64,000 nt of DNA, taken from the NCBI GenBank assembly GCA_900119285.1, contig FPIT01000010.1, forward strand, positions 1 to 64,000. The letters run 5' to 3'. Shown piece by piece: positions 57,801 through 64,000 of this stretch (its first letter is position 1; each line of letters starts with the position of its first letter). Below the pieces are notes generated by a model. That model searched no databases and had not been told where the DNA came from. It worked only from the letters and a program-made list of their open reading frames with translations. This DNA comes from Prevotellaceae bacterium HUN156 (GTDB taxonomy: Bacteria > Bacteroidota > Bacteroidia > Bacteroidales > Bacteroidaceae). The position numbers and the translations under genes are program-made.

Positions 57801-58411
57801 CGCTTAACAAACTCCTCGTTAACCAATGGACGGATATCCTCCTGATCCATCATCTCAATCTTGTGATACTCGTGAGAGGTGCGGAAACCATCGAAGAAGT
57901 TTACGAAGGGAACGCAGGTCTCGAGAGTTGCCAAGTGAGGAACGGCGGTGAGGTCCATAACCTCCTGAACAGAACCTGAGCAGAACATAGCGAAGCCAGT
58001 CTGACGGCAAGCCATTACGTCCTGGTGGTCACCGAAGATACACAGAGAGTGAGAAGCCAGCGTACGAGCAGAAACGTCGAATACGCAAGGAATCAACTCA
58101 CCGGCAATCTTATACATGTTAGGAATCATCAGGAGCAGACCCTGAGAAGCGGTGAATGTGGTGGTCAGGGCACCAGCCTGCAGCGAACCGTGAACGGCAC
58201 CAGCGGCACCAGCCTCTGACTGCATTTCCTGAACTGAGACGTTCTGGCCCCAGAGGTTCTTACGACCACGGGCAGCCCATTCGTCAACATGCTCCGCCAT
58301 AGGAGATGACGGGGTGATGGGGTAGATAGCAGCTACCTCCGAGAACATATAGCTCACGTGAGCTGCAGCCTCGTTACCATCACAGGTGATAAATTTCTTT
58401 TCTTTAGCCAT
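54836..58411 (-). CDS. nifJ: Pyruvate:ferredoxin (flavodoxin) oxidoreductase
   Basis: 1191 residues, the full single-chain form. It converts pyruvate and CoA to acetyl-CoA and CO2, passing electrons to ferredoxin. The N-terminal pyrimidine domain (ITPSSPMAEHVDEWA near 37-51) is followed by the gamma and linker domains, two [4Fe-4S] motifs (CIQCNQCAYICPH near 695 and CLGCGNCADICPG near 752), and a TPP domain with GDGASYDIGYGG and a proximal CSGCGETPY cluster ligand. Codon use is highly biased. It is monocistronic, with a promoter at 58497. Confidence 0.97.
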   Translation of the reverse strand: MAKEKKFITCDGNEAAAHVSYMFSEVAAIYPITPSSPMAEHVDEWAARGRKNLWGQNVSVQEMQSEAGAAGAVHGSLQAGALTTTFTASQGLLLMIPNMYKIAGELIPCVFDVSARTLASHSLCIFGDHQDVMACRQTGFAMFCSGSVQEVMDLTAVPHLATLETCVPFVNFFDGFRTSHEYHKIEMMDQEDIRPLVNEEFVKRFRDRAMSPERPVTRGTAENPETFFTHREACNTHYNNVPEVVEKYLGEISKITGREYHLFSYYGAEDADRMIILMGSATDAAREAIDYLNANGQKVGMISVHLYRPFSVKHLLASVPKTVKRIAVLDRTKEPGANGEPLYLDVKDAYYDVEDRPLIVGGRYGLGSRDTTPAQIISVFNNLAMPEPKNHFTVGIVDDVTFTSLPEVEEIALGGKGMFQAKFFGLGADGTVGANKNSVKIIGDNTDKYCQAYFSYDSKKSGGFTCSHLRFGDTPIRSTYLVTTPNFVACHVQAYLHMYDVTRGLQKNGQFLLNTIFDADELEKFMPNKVKRYFAQNNITVYTINATKIAQEIGLGNRTNTILQSAFFRITEVIPVELAVEKMKAAALKSYGAKGQDVVDKNYAAIDRGGEYQQLTVKPEWANLPDDEAKEDNAPAFVKELVRPINAQAGDLLKVSDFVKHNTVDGSWEVGTAAYEKRGVEAFVPAWNKENCIQCNQCAYICPHAAIRPFVLDDEELKGFAAAEDTIEMKAPAAMKGMHFRIETSVLDCLGCGNCADICPGNPKTGKALTMVPFNPDAADMVQEAKNWEYLVKEVKSKQDLVDIKSNVKNSQFAQPLFEFSGACSGCGETPYVKLLSQLFGDRQMIANATGCSSIYSASIPSTPYTKNAKGQGPVFNNSLFEDFCEFGLGMALGNKKMKERVTKLLQEMIDGNASDEYKALAQEWIANKEDAEKTKEIAPKLRKCIAESAAKGCPVCKELQTLDHYLVKRSQWIIGGDGASYDIGYGGLDHVIASGEDVNILVLDTEVYSNTGGQASKATPLGAIAQFAAQGKRIRKKDLGMIATTYGYVYVAQIAMGADHAQTLKAIREAEAWHGPSIIIAYAPCINHGLKAKGGMGKSQAEEKKAVECGYWHLWRFNPALAEEGKNPFSLDSKEPNWENFHDFLLGEVRYLSVKKAYPNEAEELFAEAQRMAQLRYKSYVRKTQENWED

Positions 58412-58496
58412 TTTAATAATCTAAATGTATTAAATGATGTAATATCTATTTTCTATTATTAATACCTAAAAACGAGTATTTGTTTATAAACGCGTG

Positions 58497-58504
58497 CAAA
58501 GTTA
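58497..58504 (-). promoter_or_regulatory. -7 box for nifJ
   Basis: Complement TAACTTTG followed by CACGCG, about 85 nt before the ATG. Confidence 0.7.
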
Positions 58505-58661
58505 CAAAAAAATCTCTAATTGCAAAGCAGAGTTTGCAAAATATTACTAAATATTTTTTCTTTTCCTCCGATTAGTAATATTCATGCAGATAATATAGAG
58601 AATTTAGAGGGGAGAAGGGAGAGGTGAGAGATGAGAGAAATGTTTCTGAGCTTAAGGATAT

Positions 58662-58687
58662 AAAAAAGCCCCTCCTTCGGGGAGGGG
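58662..58687 (-). terminator. Terminator of the HU-like gene, made from a GGGGAGGGG repeat
   Basis: On the minus strand CCCCTCC pairs with GGAGGGG around CCGAA, followed by a run of T. The flanking GGGGTGGGGGTAGG belongs to the same repeat class seen inside the primase gene at about 61540-61606. Confidence 0.75.
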
Positions 58688-58707
58688 TGGGGGTAGGCTT
58701 TGAGGCC

Positions 58708-59139
58708 TTACCCTTCTTTCTTCTTAATTCCGTTCAGGGGCAGCTCTTCAGCCTTTGCTCCTTGCAGGAACTGCTTGATGCGGTTGCCAGCAGCGTCGGT
58801 GGAGCGCTCGGGCGTGAACACCACATGCATGCTGCGGATATTGCCTGACGCTGTGAAGTCCTTGGCGCTTTCTGCACCATTCGAGCTGATGCCGATTTTG
58901 AAGGAGCCGAAGCCGTCCAGCTTTACGCGCTTAGAGTCTTGCATCTGGTCGCGCATGGTTTCTACCAGCTCGTCGAGTACTGCCAAAATATCCGACTTCT
59001 TCACGGTACAGTTGCGCTGCATAATCTCAGCCAGCTGTCGGGTGTTGATTACTGCGGTAGGCACTGCTCGTGCATACCATTTTCCGCTTCGCACGGTGTT
59101 CTTGCTCTTGTCTTGATGCAATCTGTAGAATACTGACAT
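58708..59139 (-). CDS. Bacteroidetes HU-like DNA-binding protein
   Basis: 143 residues. HU/IHF fold of the HU-related type common in Bacteroidetes (TIGR01201-like): an N-terminal YRLHQDKSKNTVRSGKWYAR extension, helices around INTRQLAEIMQRNCTVKKSD, and the beta arm KLDGFGSFKIGISSNG. The C-terminal tail is short. It bends DNA without strict specificity. Such genes often accompany VirE-N/DUF3987 modules, and one lies 2 kb further right. Confidence 0.85.
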   Translation of the reverse strand: MSVFYRLHQDKSKNTVRSGKWYARAVPTAVINTRQLAEIMQRNCTVKKSDILAVLDELVETMRDQMQDSKRVKLDGFGSFKIGISSNGAESAKDFTASGNIRSMHVVFTPERSTDAAGNRIKQFLQGAKAEELPLNGIKKKEG

Positions 59140-59198
59140 AACACTTAAATTATTAATGGTTAAAACTAATGGTTAAATATCTCTTTGTGATTATGTTA

Positions 59199-59206
59199 CA
59201 AAGGTA
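59199..59206 (-). promoter_or_regulatory. -7 box for the HU-like gene
   Basis: Complement TACCTTTG followed by TAAC, about 60 nt before the ATG. Confidence 0.7.
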
Positions 59207-59323
59207 CGAAAAAGTTTTGATTTATCCAAATTTTCAGCACTCTTTTTTCTCGTTTCCTGCAAAAAAGATACTAATCTTTGCAAGATTTTTTATCGATTTT
59301 TTGGAGTGGAACTGATTTTTGTG

Positions 59324-59331
59324 TACCTTTG
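59324..59331 (+). promoter_or_regulatory. -7 box for the micro-protein and fimbrillin-like operon
   Basis: TACCTTTG followed by CAGG, 48 nt before the ATG at 59380. Confidence 0.75.
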
Positions 59332-59379
59332 CAGGTCGTTAACATTAAATCATCTTAAATTCATATCATAAACAAACAA

Positions 59380-59547
59380 ATGAAAAAGAAAATCTACGAA
59401 CAACCGACCGTGCAGGTCGTAAAACTGCAGCACCAATGTGCTCTGCTGCAGGCCAGTAATCCACCTTATGACTCTGAGAGTTGGAGCCGAGAAAGTGATT
59501 TAATCTTAGATGACGACGACCTGATTACGAATGAGGAGAACCTGTAA
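59380..59547 (+). CDS. 55-residue Prevotella-type micro-protein
   Basis: It starts MKKKIYEQPTVQVVKLQHQ, then CALLQASN, and ends in an acidic tail (ILDDDDLITNEENL). The pattern MKKxxYxxPxVxVVxL...LLxxS is common among tiny Prevotella proteins placed before cell-surface lipoprotein genes. There is no signal peptide and the function is unknown. The basic head, Leu-Leu middle and acidic tail resemble a precursor or a chaperone-like partner. The next gene starts 1 bp after its stop, so the two are translated together. Confidence 0.7.
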   Translation: MKKKIYEQPTVQVVKLQHQCALLQASNPPYDSESWSRESDLILDDDDLITNEENL

Positions 59548-59548
59548 C

Positions 59549-61033
59549 ATGAAGAAGACTATTAACATTCTGAGTGCGCTGACGATAGCAGCAGTACTCA
59601 CCACTGGCTTTACTGCTTGTAATAGCGAAGACATTGCTGCCCAGCAGCCTACCGGGCAGTCTGCGGCTGCAAAGACCTTTACCATGAGTATTCCCGCCAC
59701 GATGCCCACCGACGACACTCGCGCCATGGCATTCAGCGGCACCACAAGTACGCGAACATTCCAGATGGCGGAGAAAATCTATGTATATAACGCTACGAAA
59801 GGTGCTATGTTTGTAGGCTATCTGCAGCCCGCTAATATTAGTGCCGATGGCAGGGGCTGCGACCTGACGGGCACTCTTGATGGCACCATTGAGGCTGGCG
59901 ATGAGCTTCAGCTGTTTTATAATATGAACAGTATTTGTGACGTTCCTGCTGACGAATATGACATTGAGGAAAATCTGTTTTATTACACTGACCAGGATGG
60001 TACACCGTCAAGCTTGGTTGATGGCGCCATTGCAACGGCAGAGGTTGACGATTTCTCAAGCAATGTGCTGACCACTACTGCTACCGCTTCGTTCCAGCCG
60101 GTGCAGTCTATGTTCCGCTTCCAGTTCAAGGACGAAAACAACAATCCTATCAATGTAAGGTCGCTTGAAATCAAGTCTAAGCGCAACGCACTGGTAGACT
60201 ATTACATGCCACTTGCATCAAGCCATGATAGTCAGAACCAACATGGGAAATATAGTGTTAGCCTCGCCACACCTACTACCGACTTTATCTATCTGGCCAT
60301 CCGAGTAGACGAGAACATTAGCAATGGCGACGAGCTGAGCTTTACCGCTGTTGATGCTGATGGCAACGGCTATGTAGGCACCAGGAATGCTCCTGCGGGA
60401 GGCTTCAAGAATGGCAAGTACTACTATAATACATCGGCCATCCAGCTGACCAAGGCTGTGCGAGTAGCCCCCACCATCACATGGACCAGCGTTGAGAATG
60501 GTACAGCAGTAACCCCCAATGAGGATCACCGCTATGTGGTTAATGCTCCAAATGACACCGATCCCATTGAAATCTCTATTAGTGGCACCAGTATCGGTTA
60601 TACCTTCTATTTCGGAAGAAACGCAACTATCCACCTCGACAACCTTACTGCCACTGTTGACAAGGAGGATTCGTATTTCTATGGTAATAGAGATATAACC
60701 CTTGATATCAATGGTGCAAATAGCGTCAGCTGTGTAAACCACTTCGTGTCTATCTGTGCTGTTGAAAATCTGAAACTTACGGGTAATGGCACGCTGACGG
60801 TCACAGTAAATGATAATGAATATTGCAAACGTTGTGGTATCTGTGGATTCTATAATTACACAGATTCAGACAGTAGCGAAGCAAGATACAATTACCATAC
60901 CACGATTACTGAGCTTGACGTTACCCCACAGCTCGCTCTCAACCCAGCGAAGACTACCGTAACGCGCAGCGCCCGCACGGACAACGGTGACGGCACCTTC
61001 ACGTGGACATACACCGTGGTGACGAATCCCTAA
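59549..61033 (+). CDS. Fimbrillin-like lipoprotein
   Basis: 494 residues from the ATG at 59549. A lipoprotein signal peptide ends TTGFTAC (Cys24). The N-terminal half resembles fimbrillin (FimA/Mfa-like) domains: the TFQMAEKIYVYNA strand, then a SADGRGCDLTGTLDG segment and FRFQFKDENNNPINVRSLEI near 190-210. The C-terminal half (about 300-480) is beta-rich with Ig-like repeats. It should be exported and anchored to the surface, possibly as a pilus subunit or adhesin. Two Cys (CKRCGIC) near 430 may bind metal or form disulphides. A terminator follows. Confidence 0.72.
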   Translation: MKKTINILSALTIAAVLTTGFTACNSEDIAAQQPTGQSAAAKTFTMSIPATMPTDDTRAMAFSGTTSTRTFQMAEKIYVYNATKGAMFVGYLQPANISADGRGCDLTGTLDGTIEAGDELQLFYNMNSICDVPADEYDIEENLFYYTDQDGTPSSLVDGAIATAEVDDFSSNVLTTTATASFQPVQSMFRFQFKDENNNPINVRSLEIKSKRNALVDYYMPLASSHDSQNQHGKYSVSLATPTTDFIYLAIRVDENISNGDELSFTAVDADGNGYVGTRNAPAGGFKNGKYYYNTSAIQLTKAVRVAPTITWTSVENGTAVTPNEDHRYVVNAPNDTDPIEISISGTSIGYTFYFGRNATIHLDNLTATVDKEDSYFYGNRDITLDINGANSVSCVNHFVSICAVENLKLTGNGTLTVTVNDNEYCKRCGICGFYNYTDSDSSEARYNYHTTITELDVTPQLALNPAKTTVTRSARTDNGDGTFTWTYTVVTNP

Positions 61034-61065
61034 AGTGATTTTGACATCTCCCAAAAATACTGATA

Positions 61066-61106
61066 AGAAGTGGGCAAACCATCGCGGCTTGCCCATTCTT
61101 TTTTTT
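61066..61106 (+). terminator. Terminator of the fimbrillin-like operon
   Basis: AAGAA-G-TGGGCAA pairs with TTGCCCA-TTCTT, followed by seven T. Confidence 0.85.
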
Positions 61107-61124
61107 AGCCTAATATACACAGCA

Positions 61125-61159
61125 GGACAGCCTGTCCCGCGAGCGTATCAGTCTGATAC
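61125..61159. repeat. Two adjacent perfect odd palindromes
   Basis: GGACAG-C-CTGTCC (61125-61137) and GTATCAG-T-CTGATAC (61145-61159), 7 bp apart, just behind the primase gene. Partial GTAT(C/T)AG and CCTGTC copies continue to 61178. They may be protein-binding sites or terminator stems. Confidence 0.6.
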
Positions 61160-61168
61160 GAGCACGTA

Positions 61169-62149
61169 TTAGCCTGTCTTGTTCTTCAGATAATACTCGC
61201 TAAAATCTTTACAGCCCACTGGCAGCTGAAGATGCTCTAAGTTGGGCAATAGCTCCTTGAGTTGCAGGAACAATCGCTCGCCAGGCTCATCGCGGTCAGG
61301 ATACATTCGGAAGGGAGTTGAAAGTTGACAGTTGAGAGTTGACAATAACTCCGCATCCTTCCTTTTCAAGAGCGTGGCAGAGGGTATGGCGATGGCCTTA
61401 TGACCAGCCGAGAGCATGGCCCAGCAGTCGGAACAGCCTTCGGTGATGTAGAGCGGCTCGCCGGGCTTGAGCAGATTGAGCACAGGCAGATTATAGATGC
61501 CACACTCCGAGCCCTGCGGAAAGCGGAAACGGGGAGCGCCCCCTCCAACCTCCCCCTGAAGGGTGAGGCTCCCATCTCCTTTAGGAGAGGGGATGGGGGT
61601 GAGGCATAGATTGCGGTTCTGAATGCCCACCAGCTTGCCCTCGCGGTCGTAGTAGGGAATCTGCAACCACGCCACTCCCTGCCTGTCGCGCCAAGAAGTG
61701 AGGCGGCACCAACTGACCACCCGCTCGTCCAGTCTGCGCTCGTCAAAGAGAAACCTTCGCGCCTCGTCGATGAGCCAAGGATGCTCGAAGTGGCGAGTAT
61801 AACGCGAGGCATCAAAATTACGCACGGGAATGCCCCCGTTAATCGGGGGAACGGCCTCGCGCCAGGGGGATTTTGCCTCACTGATGACGATATTGTTTTC
61901 GTCTGCCAGCCATTTGGTAGCCTCCAGAAACGGCTTGTTCAGATAGCGCATCACGAGGTCGATAGTGCCGCCCGATGCTCCGCAGACAAAGCAGCGATAG
62001 GTATTTCTGCGCACGGAGAACGACAGCGAGGCATGGTGATCATCATGGAAGGGACACAAGCACTTGTGCATCCTGACCGAGAGTCCAAGTCGCTCTGCGA
62101 CCCCCTCTATGGGTAGGTCGCGGAGCTTCTGAAGTTCGTACTTTTCCAT
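61169..62149 (-). CDS. CHC2 zinc-finger / toprim primase of a mobile module
   Basis: 326 residues from the ATG at 62149, which abuts the repeat element. The zinc finger is complete (C32-PFH-H35, C53-VC-C56), followed by a DnaG-like catalytic core with a toprim region (LYITEGCSDCWAML near 230, RMYPDRDEPGERLFLQ near 280). It probably primes replication of the element encoding the DUF3987 protein upstream. Two stretches look like dispersed repeats inserted in frame: CLTPIPSPKGDGSLTLQG and following residues near 180-205, and STLNCQLSTPF near 267-278. Both may be recent additions to the protein. Confidence 0.85.
   Translation of the reverse strand: MEKYELQKLRDLPIEGVAERLGLSVRMHKCLCPFHDDHHASLSFSVRRNTYRCFVCGASGGTIDLVMRYLNKPFLEATKWLADENNIVISEAKSPWREAVPPINGGIPVRNFDASRYTRHFEHPWLIDEARRFLFDERRLDERVVSWCRLTSWRDRQGVAWLQIPYYDREGKLVGIQNRNLCLTPIPSPKGDGSLTLQGEVGGGAPRFRFPQGSECGIYNLPVLNLLKPGEPLYITEGCSDCWAMLSAGHKAIAIPSATLLKRKDAELLSTLNCQLSTPFRMYPDRDEPGERLFLQLKELLPNLEHLQLPVGCKDFSEYYLKNKTG
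61317..61345. repeat. Heptad tract inside the primase gene
   Basis: TTGAAAG TTGACAG TTGAGAG TTGACAA on the plus strand, encoding LLSTLNCQLSTPF on the minus strand. Confidence 0.75.
61535..61606. repeat. GC-rich dispersed repeat inserted in frame in the primase gene
   Basis: CCCCCTCCAACCTCCCCCTG, then CTCCCATCTCC-TTTA-GGAGAGGGGATGGGGGTG. It contains the hairpin CTCC-TTTA-GGAG and is similar to the GGGGAGGGGTGGGGGTAGG repeat behind the HU-like gene (58668-58698). Confidence 0.75.
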
Positions 62150-62150
62150 A

Positions 62151-62275
62151 ACGTTCAATGTTGATGTTTCACATCGAGGCTGCTCACGCTCGGCATAGTT
62201 CAAAACTCGTTTTGACTCTGCTCTCGCTTAATCGCAGCCTTCAATGTTCAATGTTCAATGTTCAATGTTCAACGT
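62151..62275 (-). repeat. Composite repeat element, copy B
   Basis: The minus strand reads heptads (TTGAACA x4), GGCTGCGATTAAGCGAGAGC, the TCAAAAC-GA-GTTTTGA hairpin, and CATCAACATTGAACGTT, ending 1 bp before the primase ATG. It matches 16329-16425 with one mismatch. The heptads also encode the C-terminus and stop (LNIEH, TGA) of the DUF3987 gene. Confidence 0.9.
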
Positions 62276-63574
62276 CCCCTTCAGATATTCGCTGGTCTTC
62301 GTATAGAGTCCTGTCTGGGCAGAGTACTCGATGAACTTGCGGTTTATCCAGTTGTGTAGCTGTCCCTTCGTTCCCTCCTTGCTCTTTTCAAGACTGGTGC
62401 GGAGTGCTTCCAGCTGCGCCTCGTTAAAGCTATCAGGCAGGTCGTCGAGCATATTCTTCGGTCCGCGTCGCTGCGTCTCGCTCTCATGGAAGGTCTCCTT
62501 GCCCAGCATGTCGCCAAAAACGGTCATCTTACTCCAGATGTCGTGATATACGAGCCACTCTATGAGTTCGCCCATAGATTTAGTCCACGCCTGATTGTTG
62601 AGCACCCAAAGGACGCAACCAGCCTTCCAAGCCGAGACCAGTGAACGGTGTGATATCTCAAACATCAGATCATCGTCAGTCAGGTCTGCCAACGAGGCCA
62701 TATCCTCCGCCAACTTGTCAATCAGCTTGTTCAAGGGACGGATGATGTATCGGCCCTTACAAATATCGAGACGCAACAAATACTCATCCAGCTTCTGATA
62801 GAACTCCTCATCATATTTGCCCTGTCGAGGAATCTTGCCTTTGCGTTCGCCACGAGGCTTGTAGGAGAAAACCATTCGGCCGAAGGTGCCGTTGGTAAGT
62901 TCATATCTATAAAACTTGCGAGTGGAGTCAGGATTGGATGCGATGGTGATGCAGGCTCTGAGAATGGGATTGCCAGTAACACCATCAGAGGTAGCACGCA
63001 ACGCTCCAGCTTGGGCTCTATCATAGACGTTGCGTAACAACACCGACACTTGCCTGTGACTGCCGCATAACTGGTCAGCCATCTCCACCTCGGGCAGGTT
63101 GAAGTACTGCGTTCTGCCACCCTGTGCCTCCAGTGCTATCGCATTCTTCAGGAAGGCAGGCTTGGTAGTGTCTGTTGGCGGAAACCAGTAGCTCAATTGT
63201 GGTTCTGCAGGTTTATCCTTGTTGGCACCTCTGGAGTTCTTCAGATTCTGCCATTCCAGATATTTTTTAACTTCATCATCATCGTGCTTACTGAAGTCGC
63301 GACAAAGAGCATTAGCAAGAGTGGTTAATTGACCTTTATTATCGCCCGAATGAGCCACCAGATTGGCCATCATGCCCGTTGGTTCCTTCCAACTGTTGTC
63401 TGGATACTGAAATTTAGTGCCACTAATGTGTGCGCCAAGGATAGGGAAGAACATCGGAACAAGGGGTTCGTGCATGTCTTTTGATGCCTGCGAGAGGAGT
63501 AATTTGATACATTCCATGCCCTTTCCAAGCGTTGGCATTGCGGGTGCTGTCTGTTTTGAAATGTCGTATTTCAT
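62255..63574 (-). CDS. DUF3987 protein without VirE-N domain
   Basis: 439 residues. It lacks the N-terminal domain present at 5972-8323, but the DUF3987 part is clearly related: PMFFPILGAHISGTKFQY (about 39-56) matches AIFPALGAHLWKVRFPY there, and TQRRGPKNMLDDLPDSF near 370 matches TGRRGPRNLLNLLPDEF. The P-loop-like segment is weak (AHSGDNKGQ). It probably works with the CHC2 primase encoded after it in element replication. Its last codons and stop are formed by heptad repeats. Confidence 0.82.
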   Translation of the reverse strand: MKYDISKQTAPAMPTLGKGMECIKLLLSQASKDMHEPLVPMFFPILGAHISGTKFQYPDNSWKEPTGMMANLVAHSGDNKGQLTTLANALCRDFSKHDDDEVKKYLEWQNLKNSRGANKDKPAEPQLSYWFPPTDTTKPAFLKNAIALEAQGGRTQYFNLPEVEMADQLCGSHRQVSVLLRNVYDRAQAGALRATSDGVTGNPILRACITIASNPDSTRKFYRYELTNGTFGRMVFSYKPRGERKGKIPRQGKYDEEFYQKLDEYLLRLDICKGRYIIRPLNKLIDKLAEDMASLADLTDDDLMFEISHRSLVSAWKAGCVLWVLNNQAWTKSMGELIEWLVYHDIWSKMTVFGDMLGKETFHESETQRRGPKNMLDDLPDSFNEAQLEALRTSLEKSKEGTKGQLHNWINRKFIEYSAQTGLYTKTSEYLKGTLNIEH

Positions 63575-63607
63575 TGATTTATTGCTTTTTAGATGAATTA
63601 TAAGTTA

Positions 63608-63770
63608 TTCAGTTGTTCAGTTGTTCAATTGTTCAGTTTGTATTCTATGGTACGCCTATCATCTTCTTATATATATAACTTATTAATTATTAATTAGTTA
63701 TAATGTATTAAGAGAGAGATATTTTGTCACTTTGACCTTTTTGAATAAACTGAACAACTGAACTATTGAA
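63608..63770. repeat. Inverted octamer arrays around an AT-rich core
   Basis: Four octamers TTCAGTTG/TTCAATTG/TTCAGTTT run at 63608-63639. Three inverted ones (AAACTGAA, CAACTGAA, CTATTGAA) run at 63747-63770. The space between is strongly AT-rich with an imperfect palindrome (CTTATATATATAAC ... GTTATAATGTATTAAG, about 63666-63711). The layout parallels 187-320 at the other end of the window. Confidence 0.75.
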
Positions 63771-63784
63771 CTCCATTTCTCTGC

Positions 63785-64000
63785 CTATTTCTCTACGAGG
63801 CCATTCAGTCCGTTGCGAATTTCTCGATACACCTCAAAGGCGTAGTAGTCGATGCTCATCGTTTCCGGTCTCGGCTTGAAGTTCAGTCGCAGCGAGCCGT
63901 CATCGCGTCGGGTAATAGAGATGAATTTCCCGTTGAATACGCGCGGATTGCGCTTCGTGCTCCAAGGCTCCACCTCAATGAATGTGAAGTGAGCATCGCG
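63785..64000 (-). CDS. Unrecognised protein, C-terminal part (cut by window edge)
   Basis: The frame is open to the right edge, so only the last 71 residues or so are seen; the 5' end lies beyond 64000. The visible part includes FTFIEVEPWSTKRNPRVFNG, then ISITRRDDGSLRLNFKPRPE and YEVYREI-like helical residues. It is probably a small conserved protein of the mobile module. Family not recognised. Confidence 0.6.
   Translation of the reverse strand, partial: RDAHFTFIEVEPWSTKRNPRVFNGKFISITRRDDGSLRLNFKPRPETMSIDYYAFEVYREIRNGLNGLVEK

Overview
The window looks like a Bacteroidales chromosome, most likely Prevotella or a close relative (Prevotellaceae). The support is: repeated TAnnTTTG promoter boxes, the Bacteroidetes -7 element, in front of most transcription units; Bacteroidetes-specific genes (GldB-type lipoprotein, DUF4835/PorD, fimbrillin-like lipoprotein, Bacteroidetes HU-type protein, a Prevotella-style micro-protein before the fimbrillin); and anaerobic central metabolism (PPi-dependent phosphofructokinase, pyruvate:ferredoxin oxidoreductase). 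I see no rRNA, tRNA, CRISPR array, integrase or transposase.

Layout. (1) 1-9.8 kb is an accessory island: a YubB-like protein, a DUF262/HNH protein, two unrecognised proteins sharing a motif, a VirE-N/DUF3987 protein with its small partner, a DUF5675 protein, and a HigA-type regulator. (2) 9.8-18.4 kb holds a VanX-like dipeptidase lipoprotein, a secreted GH3 glycosidase, a YtxH/holin-like/small-protein envelope operon, a SPOR lipoprotein, ruvX, def and a TPR protein. (3) 18.5-25.3 kb is a six-gene minus-strand operon: small protein, acyltransferase, amidase-like giant, small protein, YgiQ radical SAM, PP2C-like phosphatase. (4) 25.5-37.1 kb has PPi-PFK with GH25 lysozyme, then a GH2 beta-galactosidase followed by an aldo/keto reductase, an amidohydrolase, a FucP-type transporter and a zinc dehydrogenase, which reads as a deoxy-sugar (probably L-fucose) oxidation cassette. 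It converges on an L-fucose-isomerase-family gene broken by a dinucleotide-repeat frameshift. (5) 37.2-59.1 kb is core genome: gldB, dnaB, recN, porD, panE, an M16 protease, carB, rpsA, tcdA, an FKBP, msrA, an HMA-like periplasmic protein, nifJ and an HU-like protein. (6) 59.3-64 kb has a micro-protein plus fimbrillin-like lipoprotein, then a second mobile-type replication module (CHC2 primase, DUF3987 protein, and a gene cut by the window edge).

The most striking non-gene structure is a family of 7-nt tandem repeats (TTGAACA/TTGAAGA/TTGACCA and relatives) lying at gene junctions. In one orientation the tract closes all three frames with TGA, and it directly supplies the stop codons of at least three genes. 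In the other orientation it is open in all frames and encodes part of the signal peptide of the TPR protein. Two nearly identical ~97-bp copies of a longer element with these heptads at its ends sit directly before the start codons of the TPR gene and the CHC2 primase gene. Both ends of the window also contain an AT-rich palindromic core flanked by inverted short-repeat arrays close to DUF3987-type genes. Coding starts were moved downstream of the longest open frame wherever a TAnnTTTG promoter or repeat tract overlapped the upstream part.
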